Source: an uncultured Myxococcales bacterium (GTDB taxonomy: Bacteria > Myxococcota_A > UBA9042). From it: a DNA stretch of 57,296 nt. The DNA lies in the NCBI GenBank assembly GCA_903842345.1, contig CAIMLR010000024.1, positions 1 to 57,296 of the forward strand, given 5' to 3'. Under the pieces are notes generated by a model. The model ran no database searches and was not told the origin of the DNA. It was given only the letters and a program-made list of their open reading frames with translations. Position numbers and translations under genes: made by a program. This document shows, piece by piece, positions 22,832 to 31,320 of this stretch (within the stretch, counting starts at the first letter, position 1; each line of letters starts with the position of its first letter).

Positions 22832-24754
22832 TCAGAACGGCGACGGCACGGGCGAGTCCAGATGGTCGCGCGCCCAGCGTTCCAGCAGGAACAGGGAACG
22901 CAGCCGCGGAGACGGCTCGGAGATCCGCTCGTCCAGCAGGCGGTCGCGGGCGATGATGACTTCTGGCACGTTGTACCAGCCGCGCGCCTTGAGCCGCTCC
23001 TCGGAGAGCGTATCGAGCACGACGGAGCGCAGCGGGCCGTGCAGCCAGCGGCCGTTGGGCACCGGAAAGCCCATCTTCTCGCGGCGCTGCCACACCACTT
23101 CCGGCACCAGGCCGGGCAGGATGCTGCGCAGCAGGAACTTGTTCATGCCGTCGCGCCGCAGCAGCCGAGCCGGCGCCGCCCGGGCCAGCGCCACAACCGC
23201 GGGATCGAGAAACGGCAAGCGCGCTTCCAGCGAAAACGCTGAGGAATTGGCGTCCTCGATGCGCAAGTACAGGGGCAGCGGGTTGCGACGCATCTGATCG
23301 TCCAGCGCCGAGGCGAGCGTCTCGCTGGACGGCTGATGCTCCGCGCGCGGTGGACCGAGAGGGCCATCGCTGGGCACCTTGAGGTTGCCAGAATGCCGGC
23401 CCTGCCGCGTGGCCTTGTGCTGGCGCCACCACGCCTCAACGTCAGGAAACAGCGTTCGCGCCGCCGCCGATCCCGCCGAGCGGCTCAACAACGCGGCGCC
23501 GCCCAGCGACGAGCCGGCCTCCAGCTTGGCCTGACGCAGCGCTTCCCGGAGGCCATCCTGGTGGATGACGGACCGCAGGAATGGCCCAACCGTCGAGCTG
23601 TAGCCGGCGAGCAGCTCGTCCGCGCCCTGCCCGTTCAGCAGCACCTTGACGTTGGCCTGCGCCGCAAGCTCCATCACCAGATAGCCGGCAAACGGGGAGA
23701 GCGAGTGGACGGGTTCGTCGTGGGTCAGAAAGAACTTGGCGGCTTTCTCCGAGAGCTGGGAATCGGCGGCAACCGTGATGTGCCATTCAGCGCCGGTCTG
23801 CTCCAGCACCGGGCGGATGTAGCGGGATTCGTCAAACTCCGGCAGCAGCGCCGTGAAGGCATGGCGACACGTCGTCACGCGCTCCGCATTCAGAAAGCGC
23901 GCCGCCGCGCAGGCGATCGTCGTGGAATCCAGACCGCCGGACAGGCAAGTGCCGACGTCCACGTCTGCCCGCAGCCGCAACCGCACCGCATTGAGCAACG
24001 CATCGCTGAATGCCGCGCGGAAATCGGCTTCCCCGCGCTCATTGTCGCGGAACGGCGGCAGGTCGACGCTCTGCGTGCCGTCCGCCATCTTCTGATTGAG
24101 AATCTTCGCGCCGTTCCGCCACGCGTGCAGGTACCCCGGCAGCAGGCGCTCGTAGCCCGCGAACATCGTGTGTTCGTCCGTGTCCAGCAAGCCCGAGTCC
24201 AGGTAGCGCCGCGCGGACAGCGGCTCAACGCCTTGATGCTGACAGCCAAGCGCGCGCAGACCTTTGATTTCGCTGGCGAAACCAATCCAGTCCCCCTGGT
24301 CGGACAGGAAGAGCGGCTTGATGCCCCACGGATCCCGGCATGCATACAGGGTGCGCGTCGGCGCGTGCCACGCCAGCACCGCCCACATGCCGTTGAAGCG
24401 CTCAAACGCCCGCGTGCCCCAGTGTGCGAGCGCTTCCACAAGCACTTCCGTGTCGCAGTGCGAGCGAAAGACCACACCAACTTTCTCGAGCTCGCGCTGC
24501 AGTTCAATGAAATTGTAGATTTCACCGTTGAAGACGAGCGTCCACTCGCCGTTGTGCGAAGCCATCGGCTGGTGGCCAGCGACGGTCAGGTCGAGGATCG
24601 ATAGGCGACGGAAGCCGAGACCGATCGCGCCGTCAAACCAGAAGCCCTCGTCGTCCGGACCGCGGTGGGCAATGGCATCCGCCGCGCGTTGCAGCGCACC
24701 GCGAAATCGCGTTGCTGAGCCTCGACGATCGAGAACACCTACCAAACCACACAT
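22832..24754 (-). CDS. asnB: Asparagine synthase (glutamine-hydrolysing) family protein
   Basis: The start is the ATG at 24754, which places the catalytic Cys at position 2 (MCGLVGVLD); the longer open frame upstream is only the shadow of the divergent gene. Of 640 residues, the first ~200 form the class II glutamine amidotransferase domain (HRGPDDEGF, FNGEIYNF, CDTEVLVEA). The synthetase domain follows, with the ATP loop SGGLDSTTIA and LLNGQGADELLAGY. The reaction is aspartate plus glutamine plus ATP to asparagine. Members beside glycosyltransferases, as here with the divergent GT4 gene, sometimes amidate other acids such as surface-glycan or peptide intermediates, so the substrate is not certain. 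Confidence 0.93.
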   Translation of the reverse strand: MCGLVGVLDRRGSATRFRGALQRAADAIAHRGPDDEGFWFDGAIGLGFRRLSILDLTVAGHQPMASHNGEWTLVFNGEIYNFIELQRELEKVGVVFRSHCDTEVLVEALAHWGTRAFERFNGMWAVLAWHAPTRTLYACRDPWGIKPLFLSDQGDWIGFASEIKGLRALGCQHQGVEPLSARRYLDSGLLDTDEHTMFAGYERLLPGYLHAWRNGAKILNQKMADGTQSVDLPPFRDNERGEADFRAAFSDALLNAVRLRLRADVDVGTCLSGGLDSTTIACAAARFLNAERVTTCRHAFTALLPEFDESRYIRPVLEQTGAEWHITVAADSQLSEKAAKFFLTHDEPVHSLSPFAGYLVMELAAQANVKVLLNGQGADELLAGYSSTVGPFLRSVIHQDGLREALRQAKLEAGSSLGGAALLSRSAGSAAARTLFPDVEAWWRQHKATRQGRHSGNLKVPSDGPLGPPRAEHQPSSETLASALDDQMRRNPLPLYLRIEDANSSAFSLEARLPFLDPAVVALARAAPARLLRRDGMNKFLLRSILPGLVPEVVWQRREKMGFPVPNGRWLHGPLRSVVLDTLSEERLKARGWYNVPEVIIARDRLLDERISEPSPRLRSLFLLERWARDHLDSPVPSPF

Positions 24755-24798
24755 GGCGAGAAACTCCGCATCGCCTGGGCTGCGACGGTCTGCAAACG

Positions 24799-24826
24799 AG
24801 GCTATGGTAGCCGCGCCCGCTGTCAA
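24799..24826 (-). promoter_or_regulatory. Possible promoter of the asparagine synthetase gene
   Basis: A perfect TTGACA lies on the minus strand in the 144-base divergent gap. The best -10 at 16 bases is TAGCCT, which is weak. Confidence 0.4.
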
Positions 24827-24898
24827 GCGAAAGGGCGCCCGCGCGAGGGTTGAGCATGCAACGGGCCTGTAGCACACTGGAAGACCTTGGGAGATCCG

Positions 24899-26044
24899 AT
24901 GCCAATGTCCACCGCCCGCCACGAACCGCTCCGCATTGCGATGATCGCCTTTCCGGACAACCACCACACGCGGCGCTGGTCGCGGGCGTTGATTGCGGAG
25001 GGAATGGACGTTCACGTGGTAGGCGTCGCCGCGGACGAGTCGCAGGCAACGATGCCGCCCAAGCACCTGAAGAACCCGCACGAGCTCTCGATTCCGGTGC
25101 TGACCGCAGCGACGCGCTGGTACGACGCGATCGCTGAAATCAAGCCGGACGTCGTCTACATGCAGTGGCTTTTCGCCCGACCGGCGATGCTGCTTGCGCT
25201 GGATCCGGCATGGCCGCTTGTCACGACGGTCATGGGCAGCGACGTGCGCCAGGACCCGACGCTGCCGGAGTCCGTGCTGGAACGCACATGCCGCACGGCG
25301 CTGCTGCTGCGGTCGCGCACGATCACGGCCGTCGCGCAACCTCTGGCTGACGTGGTCGCCGGCTATCACCACGACCTGCGGGACCACATCGAGATCGTGC
25401 CTTTTGGCGTGGATACGGTGACTTTCCGGCCGCGCACGGTGCCGCGCAAGCGCAAGGCGGGCGACACGCTGTCCGTGGGCCACTTCAAGTCGGACGACGC
25501 CGTGTACGGGCGGCTCGATTTGCTGCGGGCGCTGACCATCCTCCTGTCCGCGGGGCAGAAGCTGGCGATCCATCTGGCGGGTCGGCGGGACAATGACGGC
25601 GGGGAAGTCACCGCGTATCTGGCGGCACATCCGGACCTTGCCGCGTGCGTCGTGGATCACGGCCTGCTGAATGTCGATGCCATCGCCGGAGTCTACCGGC
25701 AGATCGACGTGTACGTCATGAACAGCGTGCAGGAATCTTTTGGCGTCGCCGCGGCGGAAGCGATGGCGTCCTGCGTGCCGGTCGTCGCCTCGGACGTGGG
25801 CGGTGTGCGCGCGTTGGTGCGCAGCGGCGACACGGGGCTGCTGGTCAAACCGGGGGATCCGCAAGCGTTGGCCGCCGCGCTGGCGGAATTCGCCCAGTAC
25901 CCGGATCTGGCGACGTCCTGCGGTCTGCGCGGCCGGGCGCGCGTGCAGAGCCGCTTTGAGTGGCAAGGCAGCGTGGCGCGCATGGCCGAACTGCTGCGGG
26001 CGGCGGCGGCAGGTCACAACAAGGTCGCGCATCTGGCCGCTTGA
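24899..26044 (+). CDS. GT4-family glycosyltransferase
   Basis: The ATG at 24899 has GGGAG five bases upstream; a TTG four codons earlier is less likely. The 381-residue protein has a GT-B fold. The N-terminal half begins RIAMIAFPDNHHTRRW and contains VMGSDVR. The C-terminal nucleotide-sugar domain carries the GT4 signature ESFGVAAAEAMASCVPVVASDVGG, with the acidic Glu for the donor, then GLLVKPGDPQALA. The donor and acceptor cannot be read from sequence; surface polysaccharide or glycolipid synthesis is likely. It is divergent from the asparagine synthetase gene, 144 bases away. Confidence 0.94.
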   Translation: MPMSTARHEPLRIAMIAFPDNHHTRRWSRALIAEGMDVHVVGVAADESQATMPPKHLKNPHELSIPVLTAATRWYDAIAEIKPDVVYMQWLFARPAMLLALDPAWPLVTTVMGSDVRQDPTLPESVLERTCRTALLLRSRTITAVAQPLADVVAGYHHDLRDHIEIVPFGVDTVTFRPRTVPRKRKAGDTLSVGHFKSDDAVYGRLDLLRALTILLSAGQKLAIHLAGRRDNDGGEVTAYLAAHPDLAACVVDHGLLNVDAIAGVYRQIDVYVMNSVQESFGVAAAEAMASCVPVVASDVGGVRALVRSGDTGLLVKPGDPQALAAALAEFAQYPDLATSCGLRGRARVQSRFEWQGSVARMAELLRAAAAGHNKVAHLAA

Positions 26045-26086
26045 CCCCAGGGCCGCGGACCTCGCGTGGTTGTCGCGGCGGATTTC

Positions 26087-26101
26087 TGGCAAGCTAGCTG
26101 C
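26087..26101 (+). promoter_or_regulatory. Candidate sigma-54 (-24/-12) promoter for the CTDC-repeat lipoprotein
   Basis: TGGCAAG-CTAG-CTGC keeps the invariant GG and GC at the correct 10-base spacing and differs from the consensus TGGCACG-N4-TTGC at two positions. The predicted start near 26113 leaves a short leader with AGGGAG before the ATG at 26136. A sigma-54 activator gene lies immediately beyond this lipoprotein gene. Confidence 0.4.
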
Positions 26102-26135
26102 GGGGTGTGTGGGCAGCGCGCACAGGGAGCGATCA

Positions 26136-29100
26136 ATGAAGACGATGCAAGCCGCCAAGCGGCAATTCCAGCACCGCTGGGTCGTGGCCGTGGCGGCGCT
26201 CGTCGCGTGCTCCAATCCGGCGACGGGCGGCAATGGTTCCGGGACCGACCTGGACGCGCTTGATCCCGGTGATGCCATCGTGTTCAAGGACGAAAAGAAG
26301 GTCGACGTTCCGGCCGACAAGGACGACGCGCTGGATGTTGCGACCGACGCGCAGGCGGACGGCGGCGGCGATGCGCCAAGTGACGCCGCCAACGACGCCG
26401 TGGCTGACGGCGACGCGACGAACGCGTTTGGCAAGCTGTGCGCGCCGTGCCAGGACAACGCCGCCTGCCAAACCAGCAGCGGCAGCGGCAATCTGTGCAT
26501 TGCGGACGGCGCCAACGGCAGCTTTTGCGGCGCCGGTTGCAGCCTGACGGACGCCAAGACTTGCCCCGCCGGCTTCCTCTGTCAGGACGCCAAAGACCCC
26601 GGCAGCGGCCAGAACGTCCCGCAATGCCGACCGACCAGCGGCGCGTGCCTGTGCACCGCGGAAGCCATCGCCCAGGGCGCGAAGATCGCGTGCGCCACGA
26701 CCAACGCATTGGGCACCTGCCCCGGCCAGCGCGCGTGCACCAGCGACGGCCTCGCGCTTTGCGACGCGCTGACGCCCGCGGCGGAGACGTGCAACGGCGT
26801 CGATGACGACTGCAATGGCAAGACCGATGATCTGGCTGGCACCACGCCGTGCACCAGGAGCAACGCCAACGGCACGTGCAACGGCCAGGTCCTGAGCTGT
26901 GAGAACGGCGTCCCGCTGTGCGACGCCGCGACGCCCGCGGCTGAAGTGTGCAACGGCCTGGACGACAACTGCGATGGCAACGTCGACGAGGGCATGTGCG
27001 ACGACGGCAACCCGTGTACGACCGGCATCTGCGGCTCGGACGGCTCCTGCGGCCAGATTCCCGACAGCGGCGCGGTCTGCGACGACGGCAGCGCGTGCAC
27101 GAACAGCGACTTGTGCGTCAACGGCAAGTGCCAAGGCCAAGCGACGAAGTGCGATGACGGCAACCCGTGCACCATCGACGGCTGCACCCTCGCCGGCGGC
27201 TGCACGCACACGAACGCGGAGCAGGCGTGCGCGGACGACGGCAATTCGTGCACGATCGACGCATGCATCGGCGGGGCGTGCGCGCATCCACTCCTGGGCG
27301 ACGGCGCAACGTGCAAGGACGACGGCAATCCGTGCACGCTGGACGGCTGCATCGCCGGCACGTGCCTGCACACCGACGACCCGTTTGACCCGCCGTGCAG
27401 CGACGACAGCAACCTCTGCACGCAGGACGTCTGCAAGGCCAGCGCCTGCGCGCACCTGCCCGTGCCCAGCGACGTGACGTGCGCGACCGACAACAACGTC
27501 TGCACCAACGACCTGTGCAAGGACGGCGCGTGCCAACACCCCGCCACAGTGACGGAAACGACGTGCGCCGACGACGGCGTCGCTTGCACCAACGACCTGT
27601 GCGCCGGCGGCAAGTGCACGCACCCGAACGTGTTGCCCGGCGTCCCATGCGCCGACGACGGCAAACCGTGCACGGACGACGTGTGCCAGACCGGCAGCTG
27701 CATGCACCCGGCCAAGGCAATCGGCGCCACGTGCGCGGACGACGGCCTGCCGTGCACCAGCGACACGTGCCAGAACGGCGTGTGCGTGCACCTCGCGACG
27801 CTCACCGGCCAGAGCTGTCCCGATGATGGCGACCCGTGCACGGTGGACACCTGCACCAAGCAGGGCGGCTGCGGCCACGCGATTGACCCGGGCAAGTGCG
27901 AAATCGCCGGCGTCTGCTACGCCGCGGGGCAAGGCAGCCCGGGCGATCCGTGCTTGCAGTGCATCCCCAGCAGCAACCAGACGGGATTCAGCCCGGCGCC
28001 AGGCTTGCCCTGCGAGGACGGCAACCTCTGCACCATCAACGAGAAGTGCGCCGGCGGCACGTGCCAGGGCGGCGTCGCCAAGGACTGCTCCGCGCTGACC
28101 AACGCGTGCGGCGTCGCGGCGTGCGACAAGAGCAACGGCGCGTGCGTCGTCACGCCCAAGCTCGCGCCCTGTGACGACGGCGACGTCTGCACGGCGTCCG
28201 ACCACTGCGAGGCCGGCAAATGCACCGGCACCGCCAAAGATTGCAGCCCGTTTGACACGCAATGCACCACGGGCACCTGCTCGGGTGGCACCTGCAGCGG
28301 CGTGCCCAAGGTGGGGCCGTGCGACGACGGCGATCCGTGCACGACCGAGGACGCGTGCAACGGCAGCAAATGCGTGGGCGCAGCCATCGACTGCAGCGGC
28401 CTCAACAGCGTCTGCGGCACCGGATCGTGCCAGGCCGGCTTCTGCGTTGCGACGCCCAAGCTGGGCAGCAACGCGTGTGACGACAGCAACGGCTGCACGT
28501 TCAACGACAAGTGCACCGCCGGCCTCTGCGTAGGCACCGCGGTCAACTGCTCCAACCTGGACGGCCCCTGCGCGCAGGGCGTCTGCGATCCGGCGACGAC
28601 GGGTTGCGTGCTCAAGTACTTTGCCAAGACCACCACGTGCACCGACGGCGACGGCTGCACCCTCAACGACCACTGCGACGGCGCGGGCAAATGCACGGGC
28701 GCGGCGATGACCTGCCCACCCGCAGGCGACGTGTGCAGCGTCAGCTACTGCGCCGGCGGCAAATGCCAGGTCTCCGCGGCAGGCGACGGAAACGCGTGCA
28801 ACGACAACTCGTCGTGCACCAAGAACGACGTGTGCAGCGGCGGCTCGTGCAAAGGCCAGCCGATCTACGACCAGTACGAAAACAACAACGGCGCGGACGG
28901 CACCAACCTCGGCGGCAAGAGCGACTGCGACGGATCCAGCAGCTTGAGCGCGACGATCAGCCCGGCGCAGGACATTGATTTTTACCACTACGCGGCGTCG
29001 GACCAGTTGTTCTGCTCGATCTATCCGGACGTCAGCCTGACCGGCCTCGCGGCGGACTACGACCTCTGCGTGTGGTTCCGCTGCAACACGGGCGTGAGCG

Positions 29101-29336
29101 ACAGCGGCTCCGTCGGGTGCGACGCCGGCTACAAGACGTCCGGCGGGCCGAACGGCGAATGGGGCTGCTGCTCCAACAACGGCGGAACCGCCAACGAGCA
29201 CGTCCGCCACAATGACACCTGCTCGCTCGGCGGCCTCGGCGACGACGGCGGCACCGTCACCATCCAGGTGTTCCCCAAGGACAACGCCGCGGCCAGCATG
29301 TGCGGCGGGTACACGTTGAGCTGGAAGGCGAACTAG
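26136..29336 (+). CDS. Large Cys-rich CTDC-repeat lipoprotein with C-terminal PPC-like domain (1066 aa)
   Basis: The ATG at 26136 follows AGGGAG. The signal ends AALVAC, with lipidated Cys25 followed by Ser, then an Asp/Ala-rich linker. A cysteine-rich head precedes two MopE-type repeats (CNGVDDDCNGKTDD and CNGLDDNCDGNVDEG). About 20 CDDGNPCT-x-D-x-C-x-x-G-x-C-type units follow to about residue 910, the CTDC repeat first noted in Dictyostelium and common in large myxobacterial secreted proteins. The last ~160 residues (NNNGADGTNLGG..., DIDFYHYAASDQLFCSI) resemble a bacterial pre-peptidase C-terminal domain. Mixing of MopE and CTDC units ties it to the giant lipoproteins at the left end and the one at 49587. 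A sigma-54-like site lies just upstream. Ligand and function are unknown. Confidence 0.9.
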   Translation: MKTMQAAKRQFQHRWVVAVAALVACSNPATGGNGSGTDLDALDPGDAIVFKDEKKVDVPADKDDALDVATDAQADGGGDAPSDAANDAVADGDATNAFGKLCAPCQDNAACQTSSGSGNLCIADGANGSFCGAGCSLTDAKTCPAGFLCQDAKDPGSGQNVPQCRPTSGACLCTAEAIAQGAKIACATTNALGTCPGQRACTSDGLALCDALTPAAETCNGVDDDCNGKTDDLAGTTPCTRSNANGTCNGQVLSCENGVPLCDAATPAAEVCNGLDDNCDGNVDEGMCDDGNPCTTGICGSDGSCGQIPDSGAVCDDGSACTNSDLCVNGKCQGQATKCDDGNPCTIDGCTLAGGCTHTNAEQACADDGNSCTIDACIGGACAHPLLGDGATCKDDGNPCTLDGCIAGTCLHTDDPFDPPCSDDSNLCTQDVCKASACAHLPVPSDVTCATDNNVCTNDLCKDGACQHPATVTETTCADDGVACTNDLCAGGKCTHPNVLPGVPCADDGKPCTDDVCQTGSCMHPAKAIGATCADDGLPCTSDTCQNGVCVHLATLTGQSCPDDGDPCTVDTCTKQGGCGHAIDPGKCEIAGVCYAAGQGSPGDPCLQCIPSSNQTGFSPAPGLPCEDGNLCTINEKCAGGTCQGGVAKDCSALTNACGVAACDKSNGACVVTPKLAPCDDGDVCTASDHCEAGKCTGTAKDCSPFDTQCTTGTCSGGTCSGVPKVGPCDDGDPCTTEDACNGSKCVGAAIDCSGLNSVCGTGSCQAGFCVATPKLGSNACDDSNGCTFNDKCTAGLCVGTAVNCSNLDGPCAQGVCDPATTGCVLKYFAKTTTCTDGDGCTLNDHCDGAGKCTGAAMTCPPAGDVCSVSYCAGGKCQVSAAGDGNACNDNSSCTKNDVCSGGSCKGQPIYDQYENNNGADGTNLGGKSDCDGSSSLSATISPAQDIDFYHYAASDQLFCSIYPDVSLTGLAADYDLCVWFRCNTGVSDSGSVGCDAGYKTSGGPNGEWGCCSNNGGTANEHVRHNDTCSLGGLGDDGGTVTIQVFPKDNAAASMCGGYTLSWKAN

Positions 29337-29398
29337 GCACGCTGGCCCGAGTCCGATACCCAAGTGCGTCGGTCAGGCCTGCTGCATTTCCGGGGTCC

Positions 29399-30769
29399 CT
29401 AGCCCTGGGCGACCGGCGTCGTCATCCGCTCCAGCCGATAGCGAATCTGGTCGCGCGAGAGCCCCAGCAACTGTGCGGCGCGCGTCTGGTTGCCTGACGT
29501 CCGGGCCAGCGCCTGGCGCACGAGCTCATCTTGCAGCGCGTCGAGATCGATGCCGTCTTCTGGCAGCACGATCGTCTGGGCGTGCACGTGCGTGGTCCGC
29601 GTCGACGCCAGCAAGAAATCGTCCAAGGACAACTCCTCGGACTCCGCCAGCAGCACCGCGCGCTCAACGGCGTTGCGCAGTTCGCGGACGTTGCCCGGCC
29701 ACGGCTGCTGCGCCAGGACGTGCATCGCCGTCGGGCTGACCGCGCGCACGGGCTTTTTGAGCTCCTGCGAAAAACGCCGCAGGAAGAAATCAATCAGCGC
29801 CTGCACGTCACCCGGACGGTCGCGCAGCGGCGGCAGTTCCACGGGCAGCACGCGCAGGCGGTAGAACAAGTCCTCGCGGAAACGGCCAGCGGTCACTTCA
29901 GCATGCAGATCGCGATTGGTCGCCGCGATGACCCGCACGTCGATGGACACGTCCTGCGCGCCGCCCACCCGCTTGAAGGTCTTCTCCTCCAGAAAGCGCA
30001 GCACTTTGGACTGCAGCCCCAGCGACATCTCGCCGATTTCATCGAGAAAGACCGTCCCGCCTGCCGCCAGCTCCAGGAGCCCCTTCTTCTGCGCCCGCGC
30101 ATCCGTGAACGCGCCCTTCTCGTGGCCAAACAGCTCGCTTTCCAGCAGCGTCTCCTGCAGGGCGGAGCACGTGATGTTCATGAACGGCTTGTTGGCCCGC
30201 GCGCTGCCGTAGTGGATGACCTTGGCGGCGAGGTCCTTGCCCGTGCCGCTCTCGCCGGTCAGCAGGACCGTCGAACCCGCCGTGCGCGCGATCTTTCCCA
30301 GCAATTGCCGCACGTTCTGGATCGCGTGCGACTGCCCGACAATGGTCTCAGGCCCCCACGGCGAACTCACCACCTCGCGCAGCACCTGCACTTCCCGGCG
30401 CAAATGCATCGTTTCCAGCGCCTGATGGATCTTCACCGCCAGCTCGTCCAGGTTCACCGGCTTGGTCAGGTAGTGCCACGCGCCGGCCTTCATCGCCTCA
30501 ACCGCGGCCTCGACGCTGTTGGTACCCGTCAACATGATGACGATGACATCGGGCGCGGCGAGTCGAATCGCCGGCAAGGCGTCCAGACCGTTGCCGTCAG
30601 GCAAGCCATTGTCCAGCAGCATGAGGTCGACCCCCTGCTGCAACAGCGCCATCGCGTCCGCAAGCGTGCCCGCCTCGACGACTTCGAAGCCCTCTTGCCG
30701 CAAACGCTCGCGAATTGACCATCGAATCAACCGCTCGTCATCGACCACCAGAATCTTTGAAGCTTCCAT
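29399..30769 (-). CDS. NtrC-family sigma-54-dependent response regulator
   Basis: The ATG at 30769 has AGGAAG seven bases upstream; an earlier in-frame ATG lacks this. The 456-residue product has three parts. The receiver (1-120) has Asp10/Asp11, phosphoacceptor Asp53 and Lys103. The AAA+ domain (~143-375) has Walker A GESGTGKD (172-179), Walker B FLDEIG and sensor/arginine segments FREDLFYRLRVLPV. A Fis-type helix-turn-helix closes the protein (NQTRAAQLLGLSRDQIRYRL). The sigma-54-contacting loop reads GAFTDA rather than GAFTGA; this variant is known among natural activators, so the protein is presumed active. It lies 38 bases after the single-domain receiver gene and opposes the histidine kinase gene. 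Local sigma-54-type promoters at 34071 and 26087 are candidate targets. Confidence 0.95.
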   Translation of the reverse strand: MEASKILVVDDERLIRWSIRERLRQEGFEVVEAGTLADAMALLQQGVDLMLLDNGLPDGNGLDALPAIRLAAPDVIVIMLTGTNSVEAAVEAMKAGAWHYLTKPVNLDELAVKIHQALETMHLRREVQVLREVVSSPWGPETIVGQSHAIQNVRQLLGKIARTAGSTVLLTGESGTGKDLAAKVIHYGSARANKPFMNITCSALQETLLESELFGHEKGAFTDARAQKKGLLELAAGGTVFLDEIGEMSLGLQSKVLRFLEEKTFKRVGGAQDVSIDVRVIAATNRDLHAEVTAGRFREDLFYRLRVLPVELPPLRDRPGDVQALIDFFLRRFSQELKKPVRAVSPTAMHVLAQQPWPGNVRELRNAVERAVLLAESEELSLDDFLLASTRTTHVHAQTIVLPEDGIDLDALQDELVRQALARTSGNQTRAAQLLGLSRDQIRYRLERMTTPVAQG

Positions 30770-30807
30770 GGCGATACTTCCTGTTTGCATCTTCCCCAAG
30801 CCCTAAT

Positions 30808-31215
30808 CTAGGACGCAGCCGCGCGCTGCGTCAGGCGGACCACGTGATCCAGATCAAATGGTTTATGGACCAGGGCATAGGCGCCCGCCGACGTCACCTC
30901 CGCTTCCGTCATTTCCGTCCCGTGCGCCGTCATCACGATCACGCGCGTCCTGGGCCGCACTGCGTGAAACTCGGCGAGGAGGTCGATGCCATTGCCATCA
31001 GGCAGGCGCAGGTCCAGCAGCACAAGGTCGGTCGGGCGCAGGAACGCATCGCGCGCCGTGGCCAAATCCGCCGCTTCCACGACCATGAATCCCACGGAAG
31101 ACAGCCGCGCGCGCAGGGCCCAGCGGATGAGGAACTCGTCATCCACGATCAAGACCGAATGAGACAGCGGCGCGTGCGCAAACAACGGCAGGGCGTGGGG
31201 GGATGACGGGCTCAT
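30808..31215 (-). CDS. Single-domain response regulator (CheY-like receiver)
   Basis: The 135-residue protein is a receiver with no output domain: acidic pair Asp25/Asp26, phosphoacceptor Asp68, Thr96 and Lys118 are all present. Its VLIVDDEFLIRW segment is very like ILVVDDERLIRW of the downstream NtrC-type protein, suggesting the two receivers arose by duplication. It is first in a unit with that activator and diverges from the PAS histidine kinase. It could act as a phosphate sink or relay between kinase and activator. An ATG at 31215 is the only reasonable start, although the GGAGG lies 13 bases upstream, further than usual. Confidence 0.93.
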   Translation of the reverse strand: MSPSSPHALPLFAHAPLSHSVLIVDDEFLIRWALRARLSSVGFMVVEAADLATARDAFLRPTDLVLLDLRLPDGNGIDLLAEFHAVRPRTRVIVMTAHGTEMTEAEVTSAGAYALVHKPFDLDHVVRLTQRAAAS

Positions 31216-31238
31216 GACAGGGACATGCCTCCGATTCC

Positions 31239-31247
31239 ATTATAGCA
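31239..31247 (-). promoter_or_regulatory. Extended -10 promoter (TGCTATAAT) of the receiver/NtrC unit
   Basis: A perfect TATAAT with the TGn extension lies 24 bases before the receiver ATG on the minus strand. No acceptable -35 is present at 16-18 bases. Instead, an inverted repeat occupies that position, as in activator-dependent promoters. Confidence 0.65.
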
Positions 31248-31249
31248 CG

Positions 31250-31274
31250 TGACACCCGCAAGCGGCAGGTGTCA
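31250..31274. promoter_or_regulatory. Operator-like inverted repeat in the kinase/regulator divergent gap
   Basis: TGACACC-N11-GGTGTCA is a perfect 7-bp dyad, with an inner CGC/GCG pairing. It covers about -43 to -18 of the minus-strand promoter and lies 47 bases before the histidine kinase ATG. It is well placed to be bound by a regulator controlling both directions, possibly a product of this module. Confidence 0.55.
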
Positions 31275-31320
31275 AATAGTCCACGCTCATGCAGTCCTTC
31301 CACGACTGCGGCACAACGGC

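Noticed and set aside
24755-26557. Long amino-terminal extension of the asparagine synthetase frame
   Set aside because: The catalytic Cys must follow the initiator Met (MCGLVG at 24754), and the extension is antisense to the GT4 gene.
26133-29363. 1076-codon minus-strand frame opposite the CTDC-repeat lipoprotein
   Set aside because: It is a composition-driven shadow without stop codons; the plus strand has a signal peptide, ribosome site and recognised repeats.
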